Origin: an uncultured Flavobacteriaceae bacterium
GTDB lineage: Bacteria; Bacteroidota; Bacteroidia; Flavobacteriales; Flavobacteriaceae
NCBI GenBank assembly: GCA_947493175.1
Contig: CANLQD010000003.1
Coordinates: forward strand, 963,188-1,027,187
DNA: 64,000 bases
Direction: 5' to 3'
Part shown: one piece after another, positions 1 to 9,233 of the stretch
How positions within the stretch are numbered: position 1 is the first letter of the stretch
How the letters are laid out: the number at the start of each line of letters is the position of its first letter
The notes under the pieces: generated by a model
Database searches by the model: none
Told to the model about the DNA's origin: nothing
The model's input: the letters and a program-made list of their open reading frames with translations, nothing else
Made by a program: the position numbers and the translations under genes

Positions 1-1606
1 GAGCTATATCGGGAATCTCCGTTCGTTTCACGGTATTTCCCTTTTGTATTCCTTTTCCATAAAACAGCAAGGGTACGTGGGTATCATATATCTGTGGCGA
101 ACCATGGGTTGAACCTGTTTTTGGATAGGTGACAGTGCCCGGTTGCAAAACGACCAAAACGTCTCCGGAGCGTTTTTGGTTAAAGCCATTTTGCAAAATA
201 TAGGGTATGCCCGAGGTATAATTGTTGTGCATCATCTGCTGCCCAGTATACACACGGTCAATTCCTGGATAGTTCAATAGTTCGTTTGCAATACGTTGCT
301 GCACATCGGCTACATCCAAATCTAAATTCTTGATAATCTTATGGTCCAGAAAAAACTGATAATTGGAAAAGTTTTTGATAATATCGGTCGAACCAAAAGT
401 GAACTGTAAAAACGGTGCAAATTGGGCTTTTATACTATCCCATTCCATATAACCTGCCGGAATCCTTTGCTTCTTAAGATATGCAGGAACGTCTACAGCT
501 CCGTGGTCGGCGGTCAGAAAAACGGTATACTCATTTTCCCCTACTTTCTTGTCCAATGTTTTGAACAGCCGCGCCAAATCTACATCTAAACGCAGATACG
601 TATCTTGTACTTCTTTGGAGTTCACCCCAAACTTGTGACCTATATAATCGGTACTCGAATAACTAATGGCCAAAAAGTCGGTAACTGAATCGGCACCCAA
701 CTGTTCTCCATCCAATGCAGCCAATGCAAAATCAGTCGTGATACTGTTTCCGTAGGGCGTGTATTTTAGTATCTCGAAATCTGCATTTTTATTCAATAGA
801 TTCGGCGTTTTATGGGGGAAAGTAGGTGTCTCTTCTGTTTCGAAGAGTCCTTCATACTGATTATTGTCGAGGCCACTTTCTATATAAGTAGTCATATTCT
901 TGAGCGTCGTCCAAGGCTTTTTATAGTTCTTGATCACTCCTGAAGCATTAAAATCATCGACCCATTTTGGCAGGGTAGGCGTGTAAAACGTACTTGTAAT
1001 CCACTTACCTTCGTTGTCACCTTGAAACCAATAGGCTGCGTTTGCAGTATGACCTCCCGGTAACACCGCCCCCCTATCTTTTAAGGCGATGGCAATAGTT
1101 TTACCACGCATTTGAGTATGTAATCGAAGTTCATCTGTAATGGTGCTGACCTTCATACGATGCGGCGACATTTTACCCGCTTCGGAAGTAGTGCCCACAG
1201 AAGCATAGGTACTGTCGGAAGCACAATATACCTCTTCCCCAGAGACCTTATCGTACCAATCATTCCCAATGATACCATGGGTAGCTGGTGTAGTTCCCGT
1301 ATAGACCGATGCGTGCCCCGGACCAGTGCTTGTGGGTGCGTAGTTAAAATGATTGTTCTTACAATTAAAACCATTATTTACCAATCGCTTAAAACCTCCA
1401 TCCCCATAATGATTCCAAAAACGGGTCAAATAATCATAGCGCATTTGATCGACTACGATACCGACAACAAGCTTGGGATTGGTCTTTAACTCAGTTGATA
1501 AGGACTCTTTGGAGGTGTTTTTAGATTTTCTCTGCCCCATTGAATCAGACGGTAGGCATATCAGTAAAAACAGTAGCAACGGCGCTAAAAAATAAGTCTT
1601 TAACAT
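1..1606 (-). CDS. pafA: PafA-type alkaline phosphatase, partial (C-terminus beyond window)
   Basis: Exported phosphatase of the PafA family, which hydrolyses phosphomonoesters in the periplasm using two zinc ions. The 3' end of the gene lies beyond base 1. Residues 1-24 are a signal peptide (hydrophobic APLLLFLLICL). Metal ligand Asp53 lies in VVDQMRYDYL, the nucleophilic threonine lies in NYAPTSTGPGHAS (about residues 88-100), and TADHGAVD near residue 363 gives a second metal site. The ATG at 1606 opens straight into the signal peptide; the ATG at 1613 is in another frame. The gene is divergent from the mlaE-like gene with 112 bases between them. The family call is strong; the true substrate is unknown. 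Confidence 0.85.
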   Translation of the reverse strand, partial: MLKTYFLAPLLLFLLICLPSDSMGQRKSKNTSKESLSTELKTNPKLVVGIVVDQMRYDYLTRFWNHYGDGGFKRLVNNGFNCKNNHFNYAPTSTGPGHASVYTGTTPATHGIIGNDWYDKVSGEEVYCASDSTYASVGTTSEAGKMSPHRMKVSTITDELRLHTQMRGKTIAIALKDRGAVLPGGHTANAAYWFQGDNEGKWITSTFYTPTLPKWVDDFNASGVIKNYKKPWTTLKNMTTYIESGLDNNQYEGLFETEETPTFPHKTPNLLNKNADFEILKYTPYGNSITTDFALAALDGEQLGADSVTDFLAISYSSTDYIGHKFGVNSKEVQDTYLRLDVDLARLFKTLDKKVGENEYTVFLTADHGAVDVPAYLKKQRIPAGYMEWDSIKAQFAPFLQFTFGSTDIIKNFSNYQFFLDHKIIKNLDLDVADVQQRIANELLNYPGIDRVYTGQQMMHNNYTSGIPYILQNGFNQKRSGDVLVVLQPGTVTYPKTGSTHGSPQIYDTHVPLLFYGKGIQKGNTVKRTEIPDIA

Positions 1607-1718
1607 TCTTCATTTATTGAGGCTGTAAAAGTAAATAAATTCAACCTTTATATTTTAAATCAGGGTTAAATGATGGGCTTATTTGTTATTTTTACCCGAA
1701 GTAGTCTATTTTTATTTC

Positions 1719-2456
1719 ATGAACCACCTTGCTCAGATTGGTAGTTATTTCTTAATGATACGCGAAGTCTTCAAAAAGCCGACCAAATGGCGTATTATGA
1801 AGACCTTGATTTTAAAGGAGATAGATGAACTGGTCTACAGTTCTCTGGGCATCATCATCTTCATTTCGTTCTTTATCGGAGCGGTTGTGACTATTCAGAC
1901 GGCTTTGAATTTGAACAACCCCCTCATTCCAAAAAACCTGATCGGTTTCGCCACACGACAGTCGGTCATCCTGGAGTTCGCCCCTACATTCGTTTCCATT
2001 ATCATGGCCGGTAAAGTAGGTTCTTATATTACTTCCAGCATCGGTACCATGCGCGTTACCGAGCAAATAGATGCACTCGAGGTCATGGGTGTAAACGCCC
2101 TTAACTATTTGGTATTTCCGAAAATCATTGCGATGCTCTTTTACCCTTTTGCCATTGCCATATCAATGTATGTCGGTATTTTCGGCGGATGGTTGGCGGG
2201 GGTCTTCGGCGGATTCCTGACCAGTGCCGATTTTGTAACCGGACTCACCTTGGATTTCATTCCGTTTCATATCGCATATGCTTTTATCAAAACGGTCATC
2301 TTCGCCCTGATTATTGCAACCGTACCCGCTTTTCATGGATTTTATATGAAAGGAGGCGCTTTGGAAGTGGGCAAAGCCAGTACAACGGCTTTTGTCTGGA
2401 CGAGTGTGGTCATTATTATTCTGAATTACATATTAACACAATTGCTACTAGGCTGA
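1719..2456 (+). CDS. mlaE: MlaE-type ABC transporter permease
   Basis: Inner-membrane permease of an MlaFE-type ABC transporter, the family that moves phospholipids between inner and outer membranes. The 245-residue protein has the length and the five to six hydrophobic segments of the MlaE/DUF140 family; the stretch with FAPTFVSIIMAGKVG and the following TEQIDALEVMG is the family hallmark. The open frame extends back to a TTG at 1683, but the ATG at 1719 gives the usual family N-terminus and is preferred. Its stop overlaps the start of the ATPase gene (TGATG), so the two are translated together. No MlaD-type binding protein gene lies in the window. Confidence 0.9.
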   Translation: MNHLAQIGSYFLMIREVFKKPTKWRIMKTLILKEIDELVYSSLGIIIFISFFIGAVVTIQTALNLNNPLIPKNLIGFATRQSVILEFAPTFVSIIMAGKVGSYITSSIGTMRVTEQIDALEVMGVNALNYLVFPKIIAMLFYPFAIAISMYVGIFGGWLAGVFGGFLTSADFVTGLTLDFIPFHIAYAFIKTVIFALIIATVPAFHGFYMKGGALEVGKASTTAFVWTSVVIIILNYILTQLLLG

Positions 2457-3223
2457 TGATCGAGGTAAGGGATATACACAAATCGTTCGGGGATGCCCAT
2501 GTGCTCAAAGGCATTTCTACCACTTTTGAAAAGGGAAAGACCAACTTGGTCATTGGCCAAAGTGGTTCTGGAAAAACAGTATTCCTCAAGTGTTTATTAG
2601 GCCTTTTTACACCTGAAGAGGGCGATATTATATATGACGGCAAGATTTATTCCAACCTTTCTGTGGATGAGCGACGGAATCTACGACAGGAAATGGGGAT
2701 GGTCTTTCAAGGAAGCGCCCTTTTTGACAGCATGACGGTTGCCGGCAATGTACAATTTCCGTTGGAAATGTTTACAAAGCAATCAAAATCCGAGATGCAA
2801 GACCGGGTCGATACGGTATTGAAAAGGGTGAATCTGATTGACGCACATCACAAGTTTCCTTCTGAAATCTCGGGTGGTATGCAAAAAAGGGTGGCCATTG
2901 CCAGAGCCATCGTTATGAATCCCAAGTATCTTTTTTGTGATGAGCCCAACTCGGGGCTTGACCCCAAAACAGCTATCCTTATCGATGATTTGATCAAGGA
3001 AATTACCGAAGAATACGATATCGTTACCATTATCAATACACATGACATGAACTCGGTCATGCAAATAGGGGAAAAAATTCTTTTCTTAAAAAACGGTTTA
3101 AAAGAATGGGAAGGCACCAAACATGAAATTTTTAAGACCGATAATGAAGCGGTAACCGGTTTTGTCTATTCTTCCGATCTTTTTAAAAAAGTGCGTCAAA
3201 TGTATATAGAAGAAAAGAATTAG
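2456..3223 (+). CDS. mlaF: MlaF-type ABC transporter ATP-binding protein
   Basis: ATPase subunit that powers the adjacent MlaE-like permease. The 255-residue protein has all nucleotide-binding motifs: Walker A GQSGSGKT near residue 37, signature SGGMQKR near 138, Walker B YLFCDEPNSGLD near 158 and the H-loop NTHDMN near 196. The start ATG at 2456 shares one base with the TGA stop of mlaE; a longer open frame upstream only overlaps mlaE and has no support. The family assignment to lipid-type transporters rests mainly on the permease partner. Confidence 0.92.
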   Translation: MIEVRDIHKSFGDAHVLKGISTTFEKGKTNLVIGQSGSGKTVFLKCLLGLFTPEEGDIIYDGKIYSNLSVDERRNLRQEMGMVFQGSALFDSMTVAGNVQFPLEMFTKQSKSEMQDRVDTVLKRVNLIDAHHKFPSEISGGMQKRVAIARAIVMNPKYLFCDEPNSGLDPKTAILIDDLIKEITEEYDIVTIINTHDMNSVMQIGEKILFLKNGLKEWEGTKHEIFKTDNEAVTGFVYSSDLFKKVRQMYIEEKN

Positions 3224-3265
3224 AAATCAGCACGGTTCGTCTTCTGCCATCACTAAAAAAAGCTC

Positions 3266-4723
3266 TTAATTTCGTAATTGCACCAATGTATCTTTTAAAC
3301 GAACACGCAGCCAGTTCAGCAGTTGTTTATTGTCTTTCGCCATTTGACTTCGAGAAGTACCTCTTTTCCACTTTGCCTCAAAGATCGTAAGGGTATCGGT
3401 CTTCTTAAAATCTGTTCTCAGGGCACTACTATATTCTAACGAGAGCAAATTCTTATGGTTGGCCCTAGCCTCGTTACTGATATCTTTAAAGGGTATCTGT
3501 TTCGATTCCAATCTTTTTAACCGACTTAATTCCGATTCCAATAATCTTATTTTTTCATCTTTCCCTACCAGAATGCTCTTTTGGGACTCATATAATTCGG
3601 TGGCATACTTAAATTGGTCAATCGCTTCGTTCTTACCGCCTTGAATCACTTGAAGTTCAGTATCCTGTAATTTGGAATAGTAGTCGTTCTTTTGCTTGTT
3701 CCAGGTAGCAATAACACCTTCAGGAATGGTCTCGTTGCCCATAAAGACCAATTCAATAACGGGATTTTCTCCTTCATTATATTCGATATCGGTAAAATCT
3801 TCTAAGAACCTCCCTTCTCCCATAAATTGATATGTAGCGATTTCCGAAGCGATAAAATCGTTTGCCTGTCTTTTGAATAACGACTCTTGAAAGGTGCGAT
3901 AAAAAGTATATCCCGCAGGCACCATAACCACCAATGCTAACAAAGAGGCCATACGTGCGATCAGCCTACGCTTTTGCGAGTTGGCATAACGCACCATGGG
4001 AAAGCGCAATAATTTTATAATCAAAAAGGTGGCCAATGCAATGAAGATACTATTGATAAGGAACAGGAACATGGCCGCACCGGCATAGACCAAATTACCA
4101 ATGGCAAGTCCAAAACCAACGGTACAAAGCGGCGGCATCAGAGCGGTAGCAATGGCCACCCCAAAAATAACGGAAGCGATGGTACCCTTTTTGGCCCGCG
4201 CGATAACGAGCGCCGATCCGCCAAAGAAAGCAATCAGTACATCAAGAATATCAGGTTCGGTACGGGCAATCAATTCCGAGGTCTCTTCATCTAACGGAAG
4301 TAAAAAGAAAATATAGGCTGTGAGCACACTCAACACCACCATAACGGTGAAGTTTTTGAGCGAACGCCTTAGCGTATCGATATCGTTAATGGCCAGTGAC
4401 ATGCCCACCCCTAAAATAGGTCCCATTAAAGGAGATATCAACATGGCACCAATAACCACCGCCGGGGAGTTTTTGGCCAGCCCCAAGGATGCCACCAAAA
4501 TGGAGCAAATCAAAATCCAGGATGTATGGCCCTTGAACGGAATATCCGCAATGATCGCCTCCTTGGTAGCTTCCTGATCGGTATTGGAACGAATATCCAA
4601 AAGGTCTGCCAAAAAAGCCTTGGTACTTCCCAATAGCCCTTTGAAATCCTTTTTTACATCCTCCGGGTTACCAGAAGGTTTTTGGAAGGGCATACCGTTA
4701 TCTTGGTCCAAACCGTTACTCAT
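3266..4723 (-). CDS. DUF389 domain membrane protein (TIGR00341-like)
   Basis: Integral membrane protein of the DUF389 family, whose function is not established. The 485-residue protein starts with a polar region of about 65 residues and then has about six membrane segments (residues 65-290), including the typical NSPAVVIGAMLISPLMGPI. The C-terminal third is soluble, with a predicted coiled-coil stretch around residues 370-410, longer than in minimal family members. It ends close to the convergent MlaF-like gene and starts two bases after the stop of the guanylyltransferase gene in genome coordinates, so it lies downstream in the same minus-strand direction and may be cotranscribed with it. 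Confidence 0.85.
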   Translation of the reverse strand: MSNGLDQDNGMPFQKPSGNPEDVKKDFKGLLGSTKAFLADLLDIRSNTDQEATKEAIIADIPFKGHTSWILICSILVASLGLAKNSPAVVIGAMLISPLMGPILGVGMSLAINDIDTLRRSLKNFTVMVVLSVLTAYIFFLLPLDEETSELIARTEPDILDVLIAFFGGSALVIARAKKGTIASVIFGVAIATALMPPLCTVGFGLAIGNLVYAGAAMFLFLINSIFIALATFLIIKLLRFPMVRYANSQKRRLIARMASLLALVVMVPAGYTFYRTFQESLFKRQANDFIASEIATYQFMGEGRFLEDFTDIEYNEGENPVIELVFMGNETIPEGVIATWNKQKNDYYSKLQDTELQVIQGGKNEAIDQFKYATELYESQKSILVGKDEKIRLLESELSRLKRLESKQIPFKDISNEARANHKNLLSLEYSSALRTDFKKTDTLTIFEAKWKRGTSRSQMAKDNKQLLNWLRVRLKDTLVQLRN

Positions 4724-4725
4724 GA

Positions 4726-5805
4726 TTATGCATATTGGTCACCAAAGGCATCTTTAACCTTGGATAGCACTTGTTTAATATCTTGTTCTTTTGCTTTTGG
4801 ATAAATCAGTAGAACTTCCTCTTTATCCACGATAATATAGTCTTCCAACCCGTCGACCACAACGACTTTTCCTTTAGGGGAACGAATCATATTCCCGTGC
4901 GCGTCCTGACTCAGCACCTTTCCGTTTACCACGGCATTGCTATCGGCATCTTTATCCAACTTGTCGTATAAGGATCCCCAAGTTCCCAAATCGTTCCAAT
5001 CAAAGGTTGCCGGAAGCACGAAAATCGACTTGGAGTTTTCCAAAATAGCATAGTCAATCGAAATATTCTCTGCCTTCGGATAATTTTCCTGGATAAAGGC
5101 TTTTTCTTCGGTATTATTGTAACAAGACATCCCCGATTCAAAAAGGGAATATTGAGCAGGCTGATAGCTTTTAAAAGCATTTACAATTGTTTTTACACTC
5201 CACATAAAGATCCCCGCGTTCCAAAGAAAATTCCCCTGCGCTAAAAACTCCTTTGCCGTTTCATAATCGGGTTTTTCCCGAAATTGATCTACTTTTTTGA
5301 GCCCCTCTCCACTGTTTTTCTCAAATTCAATGTATCCAAAACCTGTATTGGGAAAAGTGGGTTTTATCCCGAGCGTACAGAGCACTTCTTCTTTCTCGCA
5401 TTTTTCGAAACAAAGGGTGACATCTTTGGCAAAAGCGTCTTCATCCTCGATCCAATGGTCACTTGGTGCCACGATCATGACTCCATCGGGATTCATTTTT
5501 TGAATCTTCAAAGCTGCATAAAGAATACATGGTGCCGTATTGCGCATGGCGGGCTCCAGCACTACCTGATCTTGTTTTACCATAGGTAGCTGTTCCAAGA
5601 CCAAATCGTTATACCGCTCATTGGTAAGAATCAAAATGTTTTCGGTCGGCACGAACTTATTCAGCCGCTGAAAGGTTTTTTGTATCAAAGTACTACCCGT
5701 TCCCAACATATCATGAAATTGTTTGGGGTTTTCGGTAGTACTTATTGGCCAAAATCGAGATCCGACCCCACCGGCCATTAATACTGCATAATAATTTTTG
5801 TTCAT
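4726..5805 (-). CDS. manC: mannose-1-phosphate guanylyltransferase
   Basis: Cytoplasmic enzyme that makes GDP-mannose from mannose-1-phosphate and GTP, a precursor for surface polysaccharides. The 359-residue protein carries the nucleotidyltransferase signature LMAGGVGSRFWPIS at residues 9-22 with PKQF, then PSDHWI near 114, FREKPD near 175 and NAGIFMW near 195. It is the short type without a fused isomerase domain. The ATG at 5805 starts the usual N-terminus. The DUF389 gene follows after two bases; the SprT-like gene lies upstream after 87 bases on the same strand. Confidence 0.92.
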   Translation of the reverse strand: MNKNYYAVLMAGGVGSRFWPISTTENPKQFHDMLGTGSTLIQKTFQRLNKFVPTENILILTNERYNDLVLEQLPMVKQDQVVLEPAMRNTAPCILYAALKIQKMNPDGVMIVAPSDHWIEDEDAFAKDVTLCFEKCEKEEVLCTLGIKPTFPNTGFGYIEFEKNSGEGLKKVDQFREKPDYETAKEFLAQGNFLWNAGIFMWSVKTIVNAFKSYQPAQYSLFESGMSCYNNTEEKAFIQENYPKAENISIDYAILENSKSIFVLPATFDWNDLGTWGSLYDKLDKDADSNAVVNGKVLSQDAHGNMIRSPKGKVVVVDGLEDYIIVDKEEVLLIYPKAKEQDIKQVLSKVKDAFGDQYA

Positions 5806-5892
5806 TGTATGTTTATTTCCTGCGTATCAAGTTGCTTGAAAGCTCCTTCATCGCTTTTTTTAAATTCATTAATTTCGTATGCCCCGGTCTAA

Positions 5893-6495
5893 TCAATCGC
5901 TGAGCAACTCTACTTCCGCGTTGGGTTGAAACAGATACATTTTTCCGGTCGACACTTCCACACATTCATACCGCTTTACCCTTTTGCGGCCTTTTTTAAA
6001 CCGTTTTCCGTTATAAATGCGAAAAACACTCCCTAAAGGTAATTCAAAAACGTAGGATTTATCGGTATGTTGTGTATCGAATTGTTTCAACGCTATCGAT
6101 AATTGTGCATCGGTACTACTACTGGCCTTTGGGTTCTTAAAATGTTTTGCCAAGAGGGGTAGCAACTTTGACGGAAAAACCTCTGGACGAATAAAGGGCA
6201 ACATCAAATGCTGAAAGGTATGTTTCCATTCCATGCCGTGTGGCTTTATGTTTCTCCCATATTTTTCAAATGCTACCAAATGCGCAATCTCATGAACCAA
6301 CGTAATCAAAAAACGATATTTATTCAACGTGGCATTGACCGTAATTTGATGTCTACCATCGGGCATTCTGCGATAATCGCCATGTCGCGTAACCCGCTCG
6401 TTAACGATTTTCAGGTGTACTCCTGTCTGTTTGATTAAGCTCAGGCAGGCATCTACGGATCGTTCCGGGAGGTATTTTTGGAGTATAGCATCCAT
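5893..6495 (-). CDS. SprT-like zinc metalloprotease domain protein
   Basis: The 200-residue protein has the SprT-like fold with the zinc site HEIAHLVAFEKYG at about residues 88-100, where two histidines and a glutamate form the HExxH motif, and a further histidine in KPHGMEWKHTF. SprT/Spartan relatives are proteases linked to DNA-protein crosslink repair, but the bacterial role is not settled. The C-terminal region contains a basic stretch RFKKGRKRVKRYECVEV that resembles the zinc-ribbon part of the family but has only one cysteine, so that metal site is degenerate. It lies alone between the guanylyltransferase and a divergent exported protein. Confidence 0.85.
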   Translation of the reverse strand: MDAILQKYLPERSVDACLSLIKQTGVHLKIVNERVTRHGDYRRMPDGRHQITVNATLNKYRFLITLVHEIAHLVAFEKYGRNIKPHGMEWKHTFQHLMLPFIRPEVFPSKLLPLLAKHFKNPKASSSTDAQLSIALKQFDTQHTDKSYVFELPLGSVFRIYNGKRFKKGRKRVKRYECVEVSTGKMYLFQPNAEVELLSD

Positions 6496-6685
6496 CAGTG
6501 CAAAAGTACTTTTTTGAATTACACCTTGGAATGAATTTTCAGTACAATTTTATCGCAGTTCCTGAGTTTAAAAGTGCAAAAGCCTATTCCCTAACCAAAA
6601 GACGCAGTTCCCTAATTATCTTTTTGATATGGCCAAACTTGCCTATAATTTTGCCCCTAATAAGGATATCCTAATCTGAACGAAG

Positions 6686-8575
6686 TTGATACGACCGAAA
6701 AAAATACTGTTTTTTCTACTCATTGTAGCCCAATGCACATTCGCCCAATCATTTTTGAGTGAACTCAAAAGTGCTGAAGAATTCGAAAAATTAAGTGGCA
6801 CTCCACTAGTTCAAAAATACGGGCAAGTGGGCGCGGTCAAAATCGTGTACGATCTATCTTCCGAAAAGCTTTATTTCATAAATGGTAAAAACTATCTATA
6901 CCATTATTCTTTTTGTAATGAATACCTAAACTACCGTCCGGAACTTGCATATTTCAACGAACACAATTACACCAATAGCAAGCAACGCCGCTATCTGCTG
7001 GCCAATCTAAACTACTTCGAGACACAAAAACGGTACGCCTTGGAGATTGGTGCCTCTGATGAAATGGAAGTCCCCAGTATCCTAGAACTATTCGAATTGG
7101 TACGTGAAAGCACCTTCATAAGCAACAAGCTTCTTTTTTTTCTGAACAGTGACCGCTTACAGAAAGAGGCTGGCTTCCTTACGGAGCATATACCGGTCTT
7201 GTTACCCGCAGAGGTCTACGAAAAGCAGCAGTATCAACCTATTAGTTCTTATAAAGGATATGGCACACTACGATTCATAGAGGATTTCGAGAGGGAAAAA
7301 GATCAAATCGGACCAAATGATATTATTGTTTTGAACGAAACCCCTTTATATCTTCCTGAAGTTTCAGGTATTTTAGTTTCCGAATTTCAGACACCTTTAA
7401 GCCACTTGACCCTTTTGGGGCAAAATAGGAAAATACCGATTGCCGCCTACAAAAATGCTTTTAAGGACAAGAGACTAGAAAAACTTGAGGGTCAGTCGGT
7501 TCGTTATGAAGTAAAGAACGATACATTTCTTATAAAAACTTCCCATAAGAGGTTACGTAAAAAGAAAAGAAAAAAATTGATCAAACTACCTTATGACCTC
7601 ACTGTCGATTCACTGATAGGGATAGCGTATCTTACCAAAAAGAGCTATCGATATGTGGGGAACAAAGCTTCCAACTTTGGGCTTTTGTATCAACTCAGCC
7701 AGCATGCTGATTTTAAGACACCCGAAGGTGCATTTGCCATTCCTTTTTATTTCTACCATCAGCACGCACAAACTTCCGGGGCGTATGACTTGTTGGATAC
7801 ACTGTTGACAGATAATCGGCCATTCACCGATAAGAACTCATTAAGGCGCTACTTAAAACGTATCCGGAAGGTTATCAAAGAGACTCCGGTCGACGAGGAA
7901 CTGCTTCGTTCGGTCGAAGCGACCATACGAAGCAACGGAACCTATAAAAGAATGCGATTTCGGTCTTCTACCAACGCCGAAGATGCAAAGGGTTTCTCCG
8001 GGGCAGGACTTTATACTTCTAAAACAGGAGAATTAGACCACTCGAAGAAAACCATTGAAAAGGCCATCAAAAAGGTATGGGCAAGCTTGTGGTCTTATGA
8101 GGCCTTTTTGGAGCGCACTTATTTTAACATACCCCATGAATCGGTATATATGGGAATTCTTGTGCACCGCTCATTCCCATCTGAAGCGGTAAACGGAGTG
8201 GCCGTTACCAAAAACCTATACCGAAAGGAAAGCCAGGGTTTTGTCGTGAACGCACAACTAGGAAACGAAAACGTGGTAAATCCCGATATCGGAATTATAA
8301 GCGACCAGTTCATCTGTTACCCGGAAACCGCAGACGACCTCTACAAAAAGACGATCGACATCATTACAACTTCCAATTTGAACAATGGTCAACTGACCAT
8401 GACCTCAACAGAGATAGCACACTTGGCCAATTCACTACAGGCGGTCAAGAACTATTTTCACAAAAAACTATATCGCACGAAAACGTACATAAACCTGGGC
8501 ATCGACGTCGAATTTAAATTAGATGGAGAAGAACGCATACTCTATATAAAACAAGCTCGTATCTACAACGACTGA
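6686..8575 (+). CDS. exported PEP/pyruvate-binding (PEP synthase-like) protein
   Basis: A 629-residue protein with a signal peptide (residues 1-20, hydrophobic ILFFLLIVAQCTFA, cleavage near AQ). The middle (about residues 225-250) has SEFQTPLSHLTLLG, which matches the swivelling phosphohistidine domain of PEP-utilising enzymes. The C-terminal half is a PEP synthase-type ATP-grasp domain: VGNKASNFGLL near 328, RFRSSTNAEDAKGFSGAGLY near 425-444, KVWASLWSYEAFLER near 465 and a final KQARIYND replacing the usual QARP ending. The domain order is the reverse of PEP synthase and the protein should leave the cytosol, so the biochemical role is unclear. The start is TTG; no ATG in this frame fits the signal peptide. 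Confidence 0.8.
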   Translation: MIRPKKILFFLLIVAQCTFAQSFLSELKSAEEFEKLSGTPLVQKYGQVGAVKIVYDLSSEKLYFINGKNYLYHYSFCNEYLNYRPELAYFNEHNYTNSKQRRYLLANLNYFETQKRYALEIGASDEMEVPSILELFELVRESTFISNKLLFFLNSDRLQKEAGFLTEHIPVLLPAEVYEKQQYQPISSYKGYGTLRFIEDFEREKDQIGPNDIIVLNETPLYLPEVSGILVSEFQTPLSHLTLLGQNRKIPIAAYKNAFKDKRLEKLEGQSVRYEVKNDTFLIKTSHKRLRKKKRKKLIKLPYDLTVDSLIGIAYLTKKSYRYVGNKASNFGLLYQLSQHADFKTPEGAFAIPFYFYHQHAQTSGAYDLLDTLLTDNRPFTDKNSLRRYLKRIRKVIKETPVDEELLRSVEATIRSNGTYKRMRFRSSTNAEDAKGFSGAGLYTSKTGELDHSKKTIEKAIKKVWASLWSYEAFLERTYFNIPHESVYMGILVHRSFPSEAVNGVAVTKNLYRKESQGFVVNAQLGNENVVNPDIGIISDQFICYPETADDLYKKTIDIITTSNLNNGQLTMTSTEIAHLANSLQAVKNYFHKKLYRTKTYINLGIDVEFKLDGEERILYIKQARIYND

Positions 8576-8638
8576 TTCGTGATACCTATTCTTCAGAAAA
8601 CACTATCTTCGATTTCAACCAAGACCCGACCTACCCGT

Positions 8639-9233
8639 ATGAAAAAGATAGTAACCCTATTCATCCTACTTATAATGGGCAACTGCGGCATCAAGGTTTT
8701 TAAAACCAAATGGAAGAAAGAAAGAAAGAAATAGCACCAAAAAAATATACCGCCCGATTCGAGACCAACAAAGGGAATTTCGACCTAAAAGTAACACGAG
8801 AACCTTCCCCAAAGGCAGCCGACCGTTTTTACCAGCTAGTTAAACACCGATATTTTGACAATGCTATTTTCTATCGGGTGAATCCTGGGTTCGCGGCACA
8901 GTTCGGCACAAGCGATAGTACAAAGCATCAAAGGTGGGATGCGGTATAAGTCCCAGATGAAAAAGTACTACAAGGCAATAAAAAAGGCACACTCAGTTTC
9001 GATAGAAGCGGTAAAGAAACTCGCACCACCAACCTTTTATCAACCTTAACAACAATAGCTATCTAGACATCATTACTTTTGAAGGGGTCAAAAGTTTCCC
9101 GACATTCGGTGAGGTTATAAAAGGCATGAAAGTGGTCGAGTCGCTCTACTCGGGCTACGCCGACCGGAAAAAAATCTTAGAGAAATTTTCAAAGCTCGAC
9201 CTGATTCATAAAGTATATCTTCTGGAAGATTAA
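8639..9233 (+). pseudogene. cyclophilin-type peptidyl-prolyl isomerase lipoprotein, broken
   Basis: Remnant of an exported cyclophilin-type prolyl isomerase. It begins with a lipoprotein signal (MKKIVTLFILLIMGNCG) at 8639. Three lesions break it. First, the reading frame changes in a four-unit GAAA tract (8716-8731), where the first frame stops at 8732. Second, a TAA at 8947 interrupts the isomerase domain after FAAQFGTSDSTKHQRWDAV. Third, one T is missing in the run at 9035-9038, after which the frame continues with INLNNNSYLDIITFEGVK and on to a TAA at 9231. Repaired, the product would be about 199 residues, normal for the family. It runs into the convergent short-chain dehydrogenase gene, sharing three bases. 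Confidence 0.8.

Noticed and set aside
8716..8731. GAAA tract as an active phase-variation switch
   Set aside because: Only four units, and two further lesions downstream make switching pointless; kept as a pseudogene observation.
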